A DNA stretch of 64,000 nucleotides from assembly GCA_029891385.1 (NCBI GenBank), contig CM057231.1:67038990-67102989 (forward strand). Direction: 5' to 3'. Position numbers and translations under genes: made by a program. The stretch's first letter is position 1. Each line of letters begins with the position of its first letter. Positions 24,002-36,529 of the stretch are shown here, one piece after another. Source of the stretch: Erythroxylum novogranatense. Its lineage: Eukaryota; Streptophyta; Magnoliopsida; Malpighiales; Erythroxylaceae. Below the pieces are notes generated by a model. The model was given only the letters and a program-made list of their open reading frames with translations, did no database searches and was not told where the DNA came from.

Positions 24002-24500
24002 CTATATCCCTAGGATATAAGTTGTTTCATAAAGGTCTTTCATCGCAAATTGATTGGACAACCAAATTTTAACTGATTGCAGCATAGAGACATCGTTTCC
24101 TAGTAACATTATGTCATCTACATACAACACAAGGAATACGATTGCAGTCCCATTAATCTTCTTATACACACAATGATCATCCGGATTTTGTGAGAAATCA
24201 AACTCTTTGATTGACTCATCAAAACGGATAATCCAACTCCTGAATGCTTGCTTCAATCCAAACATGGATTTCTGAAGCTCGCATACCTTTTCGCCATCGA
24301 TGGAAGTGAAGCCCTCAGGTTGTGTCATACATATCCTCGGGTAGATTTCCTCTCAGGAAAGCTATCTTCACATCCATTTGCCATATCTTATAATCATAAT
24401 GAGTGGCAATGGCTAGGAGTATCCTAATGGATTTAAGCATTGCTTTATAGGTAATCAAATTACCATCCATGTTGGTTTTCTTCTGAAAACTCCTTTGCAC
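24002..24500 (-). pseudogene. reverse transcriptase of nested copia element
   Basis: Two frames: 24315-24500 with WQMDVKIAFLRGNLPEDMY, and 24002-24328 with TQPEGFTSIDGEKVCELQKS, MFGLKQAFRSWIIRF and the catalytic LVLYVDDIMLLGND. The join at about 24315-24328 is a frameshift. Remains extend to about 24560. Confidence 0.87.
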
Positions 24501-24758
24501 CCTGTGGGTTTTATCCCTTCAGGTGTAACAACCAAAGTCCATACTTGGTTTTCATACATGGAATCCATTTCAGATTACATGGCACAAAGCCATGTTCGGA
24601 CTCAACTTTTCGAACACATTCATAGGTAGTAGGCGCATCATCTCGTATGAGCAATCGCCATTCTGTTCACTTACAAGAAATTCATATCTCTCGGAACAAG
24701 TCGTATCCTACTTGACCTCTGAACTTCGTGTGTAGCGAAGGTTGAACTGTTATCTCAT

Positions 24759-25868
24759 CTATATGAGTTCTGATTTGATTGACGATTGATCTATGTTTGT
24801 TCGAGCATCTTGAACTTCTCCAAGTTCAACTTTGCTCCCACTGTCCTCTTGTAAAAGAAACTCTTTCTTTAAGAAAACAACATGCTTGGAAACAAACAAC
24901 TTTTTTTCCTCAGCAAGGTAGAATTGATATTTCACAAACAAACACTTATCAGATTTTGCATCAAGCTAATCTGACTGTGTCCGCTTCACATAAGCAGGAC
25001 AATCCCAAACTTTCAGATGAGAAAGATAGGGCTTTCAGTTAGTCCATATCTCCATATGGAGTAACCACAACTGTCTTTAATGGAACTCTGTTTAACAAGT
25101 AAACAGCTGTCTTGAGCGCATATTCCCAAAACTCTGCAAAACCTATCATCAATCGCACCAAGTCTACCAAGGTTCGATTTCTCCTTTCAGCCACAACATT
25201 GTGCTGCGGCGTGTAAGGTGGAGTATACTGAGATAAAATCCCATTATCTCTGAGATAATCCAAAACTGTTGGTCTAAGCATTTTCTACCACGATCAGATC
25301 GTAATGTATTCATACTTTTACCAAGTTAGTTTTCTACTTCATTTCTGAATTATTTGAACGTTTCAAACGCTTCAGATTTGTATCTCATCAGATACAGATA
25401 CCTATATCGAGAATAATCATCGATAAAGGTAATGAAGTAACGACAACCACTTTTAGCATGGATGGACATCGGACCACATACATCTGAATGTATTAGGTCT
25501 AATATTCCATTCACTCGTTCACCCTTTCCTTTAAAGGATAACTTAGTCATCTTGCCTAATAAACAAGATTCGCATGTGTCATATGATTCATAATCAAATG
25601 ACCCTAAACATCCACTCTTTTGGAGCTTAGCGATGCGTGTCTCATTTATATGGCCAAGCCGACAATGCCATAAGTAAGTTGATTTTAAATTATCTCGATT
25701 ATGTCTTTCCGCGTCATTGACATTCATAACTGGATATGACATATCTAATATGTCAATTCTATTGCATAATGTACCAGTACCATAGAGCCTTCCATTCGAA
25801 CTAATAGAACAACCATTGCTACTAAAAGTCCAATGGAAATCAGCTCTAATTAAACATAAAACATACAA
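24759..25868 (-). pseudogene. integrase of nested copia element
   Basis: Pre-integrase zinc region: STYLWHCRLGHINETRIAKL and YDTCESCLLGKMTKLSFKGK. Core: LDLIHSDVCGPMSIHAKSGC, FITFIDDYSRYRYLYLM, and after a frame break TPPYTPQHNVVAERRNRTLV. The C-terminal part (24759-24941) is degraded. The second Asp block around 25290-25340 is out of frame. Confidence 0.85.
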
Positions 25869-26165
25869 TATGTTCTTTGTTTAAAACAGGTACAAAATGT
25901 CAATCATCCAATTTGAATATAAGCCCACTAGGGAGGAACAAGACATAAGTGTCTACGGCTAATGTAGCAACTCTTGCTGCATTACCTACACGAAGGTCTA
26001 GTTCTCCTTGAATGAGCTTTCTACTGTCCCTGAGGCCCTACATATCATTTCATATGTATGAGCCACATCCGGTATCAAATACCGATATGTTTGGATCAGG
26101 AATAGTATTAACCTCAATGACAAACATATTTGAAGAAGTAGAGGCATCTGATGCCTTCTTCTGCT
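25869..26165 (-). pseudogene. protease region of nested copia element
   Basis: The minus strand near 26070-26110 reads ISVFDTGCGSYI, the D-T-G aspartic protease site, then a stop. Flanking sequence continues to the pre-integrase domain. Confidence 0.75.
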
Positions 26166-27002
26166 TCAAGGACTCCAGATAGATTTTACAGTTTCGCCTC
26201 TAGTGGCCAGTCTTGCCACAATGAAAGCAAAATCCTTTTGGGGCAGGATCTTTGGTTTTTCCTTGATGGCACTTCCCTTTGGTTTCTTGGCCTTTTTCTT
26301 CTTTGAACTAGAAGAAGAAGCATCCACCATTAGCACTTGCTTGCTATCCTTCTTGATAGCTTTTTCAATGTGTCTTGGCAGATTGATCACTCGAGAATTG
26401 TTGTGGATATTTGGTTTATCCGATAGTTTATCACAAACTGTGAATAACCATCAGACAATCCAACTAGAATTAAGTCTCTACTTAACTCATAATCCATTAC
26501 AAATCCTAAGGCGGCCAATCTCTCAATATAGCCATTCATCCTCGGGGCATCTTGCATGCGAGATATCCTGGAGCCATCTTTAATGGTGAAGAGAAGCCTT
26601 GAGGTCTCGAACCTTTCGCACCGAAACTTACTCATCAAACAGCTCCCTAAGATGAAATACTATAGAGTGAGCATCCATGGACTCGTCTTTGCTCCTGCAG
26701 CTCTAGTGACATCGAGGCAAGCATAAAGCAAGTATCCATATCAACGTCCTTTAGATGCTTACAATATGCTTTCGATCCTTATCGAAGCATCGACAAAGAG
26801 TGCAATCGGAAGTGGAACATCTAGGGCGTATCCCGCCTCGATCTAAGAACAATTCTCGATTCCTTAGCCAATCAAGAAAATTCAGTCCGAATAGAGGCGA
26901 AAATTCACCTTTGAAAGACTTCTTGATCAACCTAGCGCGATAGAGAGAAGGAATGATAGAATAAAAATGCTGCATGATCATAAGGACTTGCATGACATGC
27001 AT
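26166..27002 (-). pseudogene. gag of nested copia element
   Basis: Three frames cover it. The N-terminal part has GLNFLDWLRNRELFL. The middle (26387-26638) has MNGYIERLAALGFVMDYELS and a YSQFVINY stretch typical of copia gag. The end (26166-26390) has a lysine-rich run, then a zinc knuckle C-F-H-C-x4-H-x4-C at about 26195-26235, with a TAG where Trp usually stands. Frameshifted. Confidence 0.8.
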
Positions 27003-29034
27003 ATGGCTCCCACTAGTTTCCTAGAATCCATAACCCTCTTTACGAATCCGGAGAAACAAACCGGCGTAATGTCTGGTGGGTCGATATCCGACATTGCTAA
27101 GAGTGACCTTGGGTTTACCTAACAAGCCACAACTTAGGTCAATCGGTAGGTATCGGTCATACCAATTGTATCATCGATAACCGACATTAAGAATGACCTT
27201 GAGGTTAGCTCAACAAGCCACCTTATGTCTCGGGAGGTATCGGATATACCAATTACATCTTAGACACAACTATCGATCGCTCTTATCAACTTGTTGATGT
27301 ATGCACTTACATTGGGTATCAACTCTTTGATGCGCATACATCGATGTATACTACCCAATTTACGCCTCATCCACGTTGACCTTGAGGTTAGCTCAACAAA
27401 TCAACGCTTCTAGGAAAACCGACCCATTAATCCGAAAATCTCATTTTCATGGTTCGAACATATTCGTATAGAGCGAGCTTGAGGTTAGCTCAACAACCCA
27501 ACCCTATAAAAACTCTGGTTCTTACCATATTAATGGAAGGCGTTAGTTTTCATATACCGTGGAGGGATTTCGGGTCTCATCTACTTCTTCTCGAAGCCAT
27601 AGGATTATAGTCACCATGACTATATGATATGATTTAGGGCATTTCATCAATCACATTGAGTCTATACCTAAAATCATCCATCATCCCACCTATGCATGCC
27701 ACAAGTCGACTTTCATCAAATGCAAGTCGACTTATGCTTCTGCCCACACACAAGTCGACTTGTGTGACACAAGTCGACTTATGTCATCTGCCCATGAACA
27801 AGTCGACTTACAAGGTACTACAAGTCGACTTATAAAGAGATCTTGAACAAGTCGACTTATTCTATCCACAAGTCGACTTATCCAAAATCTTGAACAAGTG
27901 GAAACTTATACCATATACAAGTCGACTTATTAGAAATTTTGCTAAAATCTCTAATCGGCTAATTCCTCAATCAGTACAATTCCAATTCTCAACACCATCA
28001 TACCTAGGGTAATATCTGTGAATTGATGTCTCAATGAACACTTCATTGATTCATGAATGCCTTAAATAGTCAAACTATATGAAAAGCTTGAAATGAGTCA
28101 AAACTCATTAATTTCCAAATAATTTAGGAACACCCTAATTATCAACCTAAGCATCTCTAGCTAGCACATACATTATCAAATTTACTTCAGCACATGCCAT
28201 AAAAAATATGACGGTCAAAACAAACAAGATAATGCAAGATACTACCGAGACGCTAATGTGATCAATTCGGCATTCAAAAATTCTTGGAAAAGTAACTTCA
28301 AGCAATTCAGTTTGGTAATCATAATACATCAAGATAACACATTTTTAATCACATTAAAAATGGTGCAAGGCATTGGAACTGAAAAAGCACACTCAATCAA
28401 GCCAAGCAAAACAGTCCCAACAATTTTCACAAAAGCTGTCGATTACGTACATTGCTCGAAATGATCAATGAAAAAATTTCAATAAATCATGAGCAAATTA
28501 TATAGGTTACTACATGTTCAGAAAATGCTACATGAAATTTTCAGGATTTTAGGCCATCAAAAACTCAGTCAACCTAAATAACAAAACCGATTCAAAATCT
28601 GTGTTCATCAGCACAGCAATTCCCAACAGCATAGATTAAATTCGTGAATAAATATCCAATCACCTTGAAATCCAATTTCCATGCTCACAGACATTCACCA
28701 ACATCTTATAGACATGTAGGTGAAGGAAAATCCGAAAAACCATTTTTCTAGAATTTATTCTCGATTTTATACTCATGCCTGTTCCAGAATCGTTTCACAA
28801 AACATCATCTGTAACCTTAGGGGATTAATTAGCAAAACTATATCAAATCAAATCGATAAATTCTGAAAATTCATAGAAATATTCTCTAATATGTTATGAA
28901 CAATTCTGGGCAGAAAATTTTCGAAAAGCATATCACAATATAAATTCGAAATCTGAACAGATAGCATGCATCAACAGAAAATTCCATTAGAATTTCTGAT
29001 CTAAGCTTAGGTTATAGCTTCATACGGGATACCA
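27003..29034 (-). other. 2-kb untranslated leader of nested copia element
   Basis: Lies between the primer site and gag. Contains four copies of a GACCTTGAGGTTAGCTCAAC-like repeat (about 27105-27500; the first is diverged) and the palindrome array at 27703-27928. No ORF of note. A long leader suggests packaging or translation control, but nothing specific can be shown. Confidence 0.6.
27703..27928. repeat. array of AAGTCGACTT palindromes
   Basis: Nine intact copies start at 27703, 27724, 27752, 27771, 27800, 27822, 27849, 27870 and 27919, each usually within ACAAGTCGACTTAT. Spacing is 19-49 bp (mean about 27), with unrelated sequence between. Confidence 0.9.
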
Positions 29035-29047
29035 GCGCCTGATACCA
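29035..29047 (-). other. primer binding site of nested copia element
   Basis: The minus strand reads TGGTATCAGGCGC one base inside the 5' LTR, a usual plant copia variant of the initiator-Met tRNA site. Confidence 0.85.
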
Positions 29048-29048
29048 C

Positions 29049-30973
29049 TGTAGGAAAATCCCGGAGGTACATCACATGTACCGCAGCGGAAAACAAAATT
29101 TTGGTTCCCAGGACTTTCCGAATCCCAGGATCCAGGTATCGGTATGAAGACATCAACCTAAATAGCCAAAGAGACTATCTCTAAAGGTGATCCACGCAGA
29201 TCGAAAAATCTAACCGGATCAAACCCCTTTGACCCGGGAATAGCTATAACAGATTAAAGCCTGCTAGAGCCTACCTCTATCCTGGAGAGCTTCAGAAAAC
29301 GTTGATGGAGGAAGAAACCCTTGGAGGAGAAGATGAAGTATCAATGGAGAAGGTGAAGCATTTTGGTTTTTCACAAAAACCTTTTCTCCTTCTCTCATCC
29401 ACGATGATGCTCTTCTAAAAGTGAAGAAACTATTTTCTTCTCTTCCTTTTGTAAGACCAACGAACTCACTTCTTCATCTTTCATGATTTTGTCCTTTTGC
29501 AATTTAATAAAAGATGATGACTAAGCTTCTTTTGGAAGCTTCCTACCTCCTCTCCTCCATCCTCCACGTTTCATGCATATATATATATATATATTAATTA
29601 ATTAATTACTTAATTAATCATATATATATATGTATATATATTGCTGAAGTGGTCCAGTCACACTGGGGTCGGTCCTACCGGCCTACCGGGTCCCGGTGCT
29701 GAAACAGCTCCGGAAACCTTTCTTAGCAATATTGATGTCGCGATCTCATCGAGACATATCCCAATCTCATCGGGATCCATTTAATCCTAATGCTCTCCAT
29801 AATTGGAACTCTGTCTAATAACTATTTTACAGATTCTCTGAAACACTCTTATCGTGTGACCCTTTAGGCTCCGGTTATGTTGGCCACTTAGATTAACAAT
29901 TAATCCGGCAAGTCATGGCGGTATCTAGCAACACATCATGACCCCGATTGACCGGAAAGTAATCGGTTTGATGTATTCATCACGAACGGATCACGAACCC
30001 TTCCATGACAATTCTGTGCAATTAGTCCTTTCACCATCCTATACCCCACTTGGTTATGAGTATGGTCAAAGTGTCAACTCTCACTAGGCCGAGTCTAGCC
30101 CAGTGATATCGGTTCTGATCACGGGACTCATTACTCTATATGTCAATGAAGACACTCTTCATGACATACATGCTGGCCAGCCTTAGTAATGATCCCGACA
30201 AGAGGCCATGGGTATCTCTTCTGCTAATCCAGAAGTGGTGAATCCTTTATTGGCTACTCAATTATCTTCGAATACCTCAAGCTGTACCCAAGCACCACCC
30301 TATGAGTTACCTCTGGAAGGCAACAAGGAATGGAGTCAAAGCACAGGATCAGTATCCAAGATATCCTTGAGTACCTCAAGTCTAAGGATACTTGCACCAT
30401 TGTTATGATGAGATTATCACTGACACTTAGATAAGATATCCATGTGATGATCTCATGGCAGGTCATCCAATGAACTTACTACCGCTAGTAAGCATCCACA
30501 TGTCAATTCTAAATATCTCATATTTACGGTTTAGAGATCCTTTGCTTGATCCAATCAAGGAATATGACATGTGCTAGTCTATCCGGATTAATGATGTCGG
30601 TCTCATTAATCCTATGACTAGGAGAATTACGATCTTGACATAATTGCACATGATAGGAACCTCGGTAGTATGATCACATCATAATTTCCTTCATGCTATG
30701 TCATATATCATGGACTTCATTAATTCGATTAAAGATCAATCAATTCATAAACAATGTTTATGAATATCAAATTAATGAATAATGCCTTTTCTTTATTTAT
30801 TCATAAAGTCTGCACGACTTTGAATAAAACGCAGCTAAAGGGATTGCCTTTAGGGCGCAAATAAACAATCTGGATTTTGAACAAGTCGACTTATCCAATG
30901 AACAAGTCGACTTATCGGTACCGAGCATGTGTAAGTCGACTTACACATGGTACAAGTCGACTTATCACTTACA
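29049..30973 (-). repeat. 5' LTR of nested copia element
   Basis: Same length as its partner. Palindromes at 30883, 30904, 30933 and 30954, all intact. The (AT)n tract is at about 29575-29640. Confidence 0.93.
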
Positions 30974-30978
30974 CAAAT
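30974..30978. repeat. target-site duplication CAAAT (right)
   Basis: Matches 21343-21347 exactly; reads ATTTG in the transposase coding strand. Confidence 0.9.
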
Positions 30979-33285
30979 GTCATGTCAATGCTTTCCTATC
31001 TAAGATTATCTTCCAAATCTAAATCATTCATATCAACCAAATTGAGTTCTTCAGAAACTCAATCCGTCAAAACATCAATATTATCAATGGCAATTGGATC
31101 ATTTGAACTACTTGTGCTATTAAGACTCCTAGTAAACAATTAACTTCAATTACTAGAAAATTATAAGAAACTATATCAAAATTAATAATGATAATAATGA
31201 AAGTAACATACCTTTCCCAAGGCTTTAAATTGTAACGAACATAAACCAAGTCATTCAACCTCTTATGCTCCAATCTATTCCTTTTCTTTGAGTGAATAAA
31301 TTCAAATGTACTCCAGTTTCGTTCACATCTAGTTGCACTAACACATTGACTTAAAATTCGAATCACAAATCTTTTCAATTCTGAAACACAATTTCCAAAT
31401 TGATCCCATCAAAAAACTGCAAGTTATAAGAAAACAAAAGTAATGTTATAAACAAAATAAAATGATAATTAATTTTCAACAAATAAGAAATAGGAAATAA
31501 GTAATACCTGGTTGCCTCTTTATCGAATAGCAATTGGCATTCTAAAATCCCTATAAGATAACTTATAAAGCTCTATTTGTGAGCTTAAAAAATCTTGTAT
31601 TGCGTCATGAGGAATAGTTGTAGTAATTGTGAAAAGTATTCCTCTACTAACTTCAGCTTGCTTTGCAAGATCCAGTCTAAAATACACACTAGGATTCAAA
31701 AATGCCCCAACTGCAAACAATGGAGAAGAAAGTTATCTTTCCGTTCTCTTATTAATGATTGAGAGATAAGGTGTGTATAAAGAAGGCCTATTTTTCAGAT
31801 TGACCTTGATTGCTTCCGTCGCTCTCTCTATAACATAAAAAATGCAACTCATTATTGACTTTTCTTCACTATCAGCCAACCGAAGCACCCTCAACAAAGG
31901 CTCACAAACTCGGATAACAAATTGACATTGCAATCAAAATTCTCTATCTTATAATATAATACTACAAACCTCTATTCTAGCATTAGACCAAGCATGCTGA
32001 GATACAACCCACTTATCACTTGTAAACATTTGCCTTAACTTTTTCTTCTTCTAAACAAAAGACTAAAGTGATAAAAATTTTGTTGTAAATCTTGTCACAG
32101 CAGGGTAACACAAATTCCTACCATTGGTAAATTCCCTTCTCATCAAATTCAAAACCCATGCACGATTATAAATCAATTTTGTTACCTTTTTAGCCTTCTA
32201 CATAGTCTCATCATTAACAGGAAAATACCTAAGATCTCCTCTATTCTCTAGTATTAAATCAATGCAATATGTAACATAAGAAGTCCAAAAAAATGAATTA
32301 TAGGTATTCTGCAACCTTTTCCCTGCCGCTTTATAAGCAGAATCATTGTTAGTAATAAACTGAACAATGTTTCCCAGCCCTACTTCATTCATAACTTCAT
32401 CAAATTTTCCAAACAAAGTCTCAACATTTCTAATAAGGTTAGATGCATAAATAGATTTCAAAAACATATAGCCATTTAAAGAATAAACCAAAAAAATTAT
32501 AATAGGCTCTTGTCTCCTATTTGTCCAACTATCACACATAATTGAACAACCATAAGTAGTCCAACCCACTCTTGTTTTAACCAAATAAGTTATAATTTCA
32601 GAAACAACACAACTCAAAAGTTTACCTCTTAAGTCATCAATCGATGGCCCTTTGTATCCTGGACCATAAGAGGCTATTGCATCCATCATATGTTGATAAT
32701 AATAAGACTAAGAAGCATTGAATGACGAATTTGTATCATACCACCATCTGGCTACTTCCATATCGACATTGTGAGTCGCATCTCTTGATTGGATTGCATT
32801 ACGAATTGAAGGTTGGGCTCCTGGAGTTGTTCGTGGTACAAAAAAACTAGTCACCTGCCTTCATCTCTTCCTCACATCAGATTCTTCATGATCCTGAGGC
32901 TGAGATGGAACACTACCAGTACCAGTATCACTAGCACTTCCACCTTCAACATTTCCATAATCACCACGGGAACCAGAAATTGAACTTCCACTACCAATTT
33001 CAAAATCCAATCTCCCCTTCTATCTTTCTCAAATTAATGTTCATCAAGCAATGTTTTCATCTGTCACTTCACATCATGATTTACTTTTTTACACACTTCC
33101 ACATCTCCTTTAACCCCAACTAAATGTCTTTTCAATCAGGTGATTCCTCCACCTTTCAAATGCTTGTTACAAAATAAGCAAATGGTATGATTCTTTTGAC
33201 TAAGAACTGTACCAACATGAGCCCAAGTTGGATCACTGTATCTTCCTGAACTAGGTTGATCGGGAGTAATTGAACTTCCTTCCAT
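30974..33285 (-). pseudogene. hAT transposase (BED finger, DUF659, dimerisation region)
   Basis: Start at ATG 33283-33285: MEGSSITPDQPSSGRYSDPT. A BED-type finger follows (WAHVGT, CLFCNKHLKGGGIT, LKRHLVGVKGDVEVC). A DUF659 block lies at 32198-32689 (MMDAIASYGPGYKGPSIDDL, YGCSIMCDSWTNRRQEPIII, QFITNNDSAYKAAGK). The C-terminal dimerisation part at about 31140-31378 has SQCVSATRCERNWSTFEFIH and KKRNRLEHKRLNDLVYVRYN, with an acidic tail to 30979. In-frame stops (one in the BED finger where Arg is expected, another before ESIDMT) and indels make it a pseudogene. Cut-and-paste transposition in the nucleus would be its role. Confidence 0.85.
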
Positions 33286-33439
33286 TTATCTGTACACAAA
33301 AATAAATAACACATAATTTTAGTACACAATGACAATATGCATATCCATCTTATATAATATAACTCATTCTGTAATAATCACAAAGTTAACAATTCAAAAC
33401 ATTCAACATATATAAGAAGTAATACAAAACATACTTCAG

Positions 33440-35095
33440 CAATTACAAAACAATCATAATATCATTTCCACTTCCTTCCATTTCCAACAATTTCTAATTC
33501 TAAAAATCACAAAGCATTCATTATTGTTTTTCCATTTCTACAGTTTCCAATTCTAACAATCACAAAACATTCATAATTTCATTTCCATTCCAACAATAAC
33601 TAACAATTTACAATCCTAACAATCACAAAACAATCATAATTTCATTTCCATTTACAACAATTTCCTATTTTAAGTTTCTAACAATCACAAAACTTCATAA
33701 TTTATTTCAATTCCATTTCATTTACAACAATTTTCAATCTTAACAATTACAAAACAATCATAATTTTATTTCCTTTTCATTCCATTTACAACAATTTTCA
33801 ATCATAATAATTACAAAACAATCATAATTTTATTCAATTTCCAACCTAACAATTACAAAACAATCATAATTTCATTTTCATTTCATTTCACTTACAACAA
33901 TTTCCAATTATAAAATTACAAAACAATCATAATTCCATTCAATTTTCAACAATTTCCAATCCTAACAATTACAAAACAATCATAATTCTATTTCCATTCC
34001 ATTCCATTTCCAAAATTTACAATCCTAATAATTACAAAACAATGATAATTTCATTTCCATTCCATTTCATTTCCAACAATTTCCAATCCTAACAATTACA
34101 AAACAATCATAATTTCATTTCCATTCCATTCTATTTACAACAATTTCCAATCATAACAATTACAAAACAATTATAATTTTATTTTCATTCCATTCCATTT
34201 ACAACAATTTCTAATCATAACAATTACAAAACAATCATAATTTCATTCAATTTTCAACAATTTCTAATCATAACAATTACAAAACAATCATAATTCCATT
34301 AAATTTCCAACAATTTCCAATCCTAACAATTACAAAACAATAATAATTCCATTTCCATTTCATTCCATTTATAACAATTTCCAATCCTAATAATTAACAA
34401 ACAATCATAATTCCATTTCCATTCCATTTCATTTACAACAATTTTCAATCATAACAATTACAAAACAATCATAACTCCATTTCCATTCCATTCCATTTCT
34501 AACAATTTCCAATCCTAACAATTACAAAATAATAATAATTCCATTTTCATTAAATTCCATTTCCAACAATTTCGGTCTTAACAATTACAAAACAATCATA
34601 ATTCTATTTCCATTCCATTCCATTTCCAACAATTTCCAATCATAATAATTATAAAACAATAATAATTCCATTTCCATTCCATTCCATTTCTAACAATTTC
34701 CAATCCTAACAATTACAAAACAATCATAATTTTATTTTCATTTCATTCCATTTACAACAATTTCCAATCTTAACAATTACAAAACAATCATAATTCTATT
34801 TCCATTTCATTCCATTTACAATAATTTTCAATCATAACAATTACAAAATAATCATAATTCCATTCAATTTCTAACAATTTCCAATCCTAACAATTACAAA
34901 ACAATCATAATTCCATTTTCATTTCATTCCATTTATAACAATTTCCAATCTAACAATTACAAAACATTCATAATTACATTTCCATTTCATTTCATTTACA
35001 ATAATTTTCAATCCTAACAATTACAAAACATTCATAATTCCATTCCATTTCTAACAATTTCCAATCCTAATAATCACAAAACATTCATAATTTTA
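33440..35095. repeat. minisatellite array inside the hAT element
   Basis: About 25 diverged tandem units, mostly near 64 bp with shorter ones near 50 bp. Each has ACAATTACAAAACAATCATA followed by runs of ATTCC/ATTTCC and ACAATTTCCAATCC. It lies just upstream of the transposase start (33285), so it would sit in the transposase 5' region. Confidence 0.85.
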
Positions 35096-36529
35096 TTTAT
35101 AATAAACCATAATATTATATACACCATTTTATATTTCGTTCTTAAATATATGTGTTGCTTTTATAAATCTTAATTGACATTAATAACTATAAGTATAAAT
35201 TGGAATCTACAAGTATACAACATATTCACAAATCACAATTTGATAGCAATACTAATTTTAAATATTTATGATTCCCTACACATATATATTACCATTCCAT
35301 TAAAGTTCAACATCTTTTAACTTTTATAGTCAATTAATTATTTACCTAGCTAAAACTAATACTCAAATAGGCAAATACTATCATTAACTATAATCAAATT
35401 ATTATTAATTTCTAATTCCATAATTTTATACTTAACTAATTATTTACCAAAATTTAATATTCAAATATTAAAATAAATTAACATTTAACAAATATTAAGA
35501 ATATGACAATTAATGATTTAAACTTTTTAATTTTACTAATTTTGATTATCAATTTTACAATTTTACATTTAATTATTAATTTCACATTTGATTATCAATT
35601 TTACAATTAGGTTTAAATGTTGATTTGATTTTGATTATCAACTTTCAATTTTAAGTTTTAACAACCAATTAATCAACATCAACAATTTAACTTTAAAGTT
35701 TAAATTTAAAACATAAGGTTAGCCATAAGCACCAAATTATCATTAAATAAAATACATGTACAATTAAACATTTCAAATTATCAAACTCCATCTCAAATTC
35801 AATTGCTCAAACTCAAATTCAATCTCATTCATCAATAATCCAACAATACAATATTAATATCATAATCACAAGCCAATTTCCACCATTCAATATTGTAAAT
35901 CAGCATTCCAATTTTCCAATCCACTTCCAAAATGGCAAAATCCAATTCTAATTTCAATTTAACTTCAACATTCACAAATGACAAAAATCAATCAACTTCA
36001 ATATCCATTCGGACCATTCCCATTTCCCATTCTCAGCCGAAATCAACATCCAATTTTTTACCCAAATCCAACACAACATCAATTTTTAACCCCAAATCCA
36101 CCATCATCCAACAACTAACACAATCATAAAAGCAATAATTTTCAAAATGTCATGAAGAGAGACAGCGAGGAGGTGGTCGTGTGGTCCGTCTGAGTTGAGG
36201 TGGTCGTGTGGTGCGTCGAAGGAAGAGAGACAGCGACGAGGAAGGAAAGGATCTACGGAGAAGGTGGCGAGGAGCGGGTTGAGGTCGAATCGACGAAGGG
36301 AGAAAGAAGAGATCGCCAGCCGTCCAAACCAGCGGTCGAAGCCTCGAAGGAGGAGGACTGGAGAACTGGAGGAGACGTCAACGATGAGGAGACGGGGAGA
36401 CATCGAGAGAGAGATCGGAGAAGAGAGGAGGCAGCAGCGTGGAAGAACCGAAGAAGAATCGAGAAGGGGGTAATTAGAATAGGTTTAAAACTTTCAAAAA
36501 TTGTAAGTTAGTCCTTGCAATTTTTGAAA
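35096..36529. other. hAT 5' region, non-coding
   Basis: AT-rich to about 36130, then a GC- and purine-rich stretch (36160-36470) with a direct repeat GAGGTGGTCGTGTGGT at about 36169 and 36198. The arginine-rich ORFs here come from purine bias. It may be the promoter and untranslated first exon of the transposase. No recognised gene. Confidence 0.5.

Larger units (their letters stand above)
21348..30973 (-). mobile_element. complete Ty1/copia element nested in hAT transposase
   Basis: A 9626-bp element on the minus strand with two LTRs of 1925 bp each (21348-23272 and 29049-30973). It has a tRNA-Met primer site, gag, protease, integrase, RT, RNase H and a polypurine tract. Perfect 5-bp target duplication CAAAT at 21343-21347 and 30974-30978. 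The pol type differs from the Sirevirus at 1-12528; it recalls the Tork/TAR side of copia, but I am not certain of the lineage. All ORFs carry frameshifts. Confidence 0.93.

Noticed and set aside
27703..27928. Evenly spaced palindromes resembling a CRISPR array
   Set aside because: The repeat is only 10-14 bp, spacing varies from 19 to 49 bp, the host is a plant, and the array is within a retrotransposon leader.
36195..36511. Arginine/glutamate-rich ORFs near the hAT right end
   Set aside because: Purine-biased DNA with short direct repeats; two overlapping frames have equal composition and no domain.
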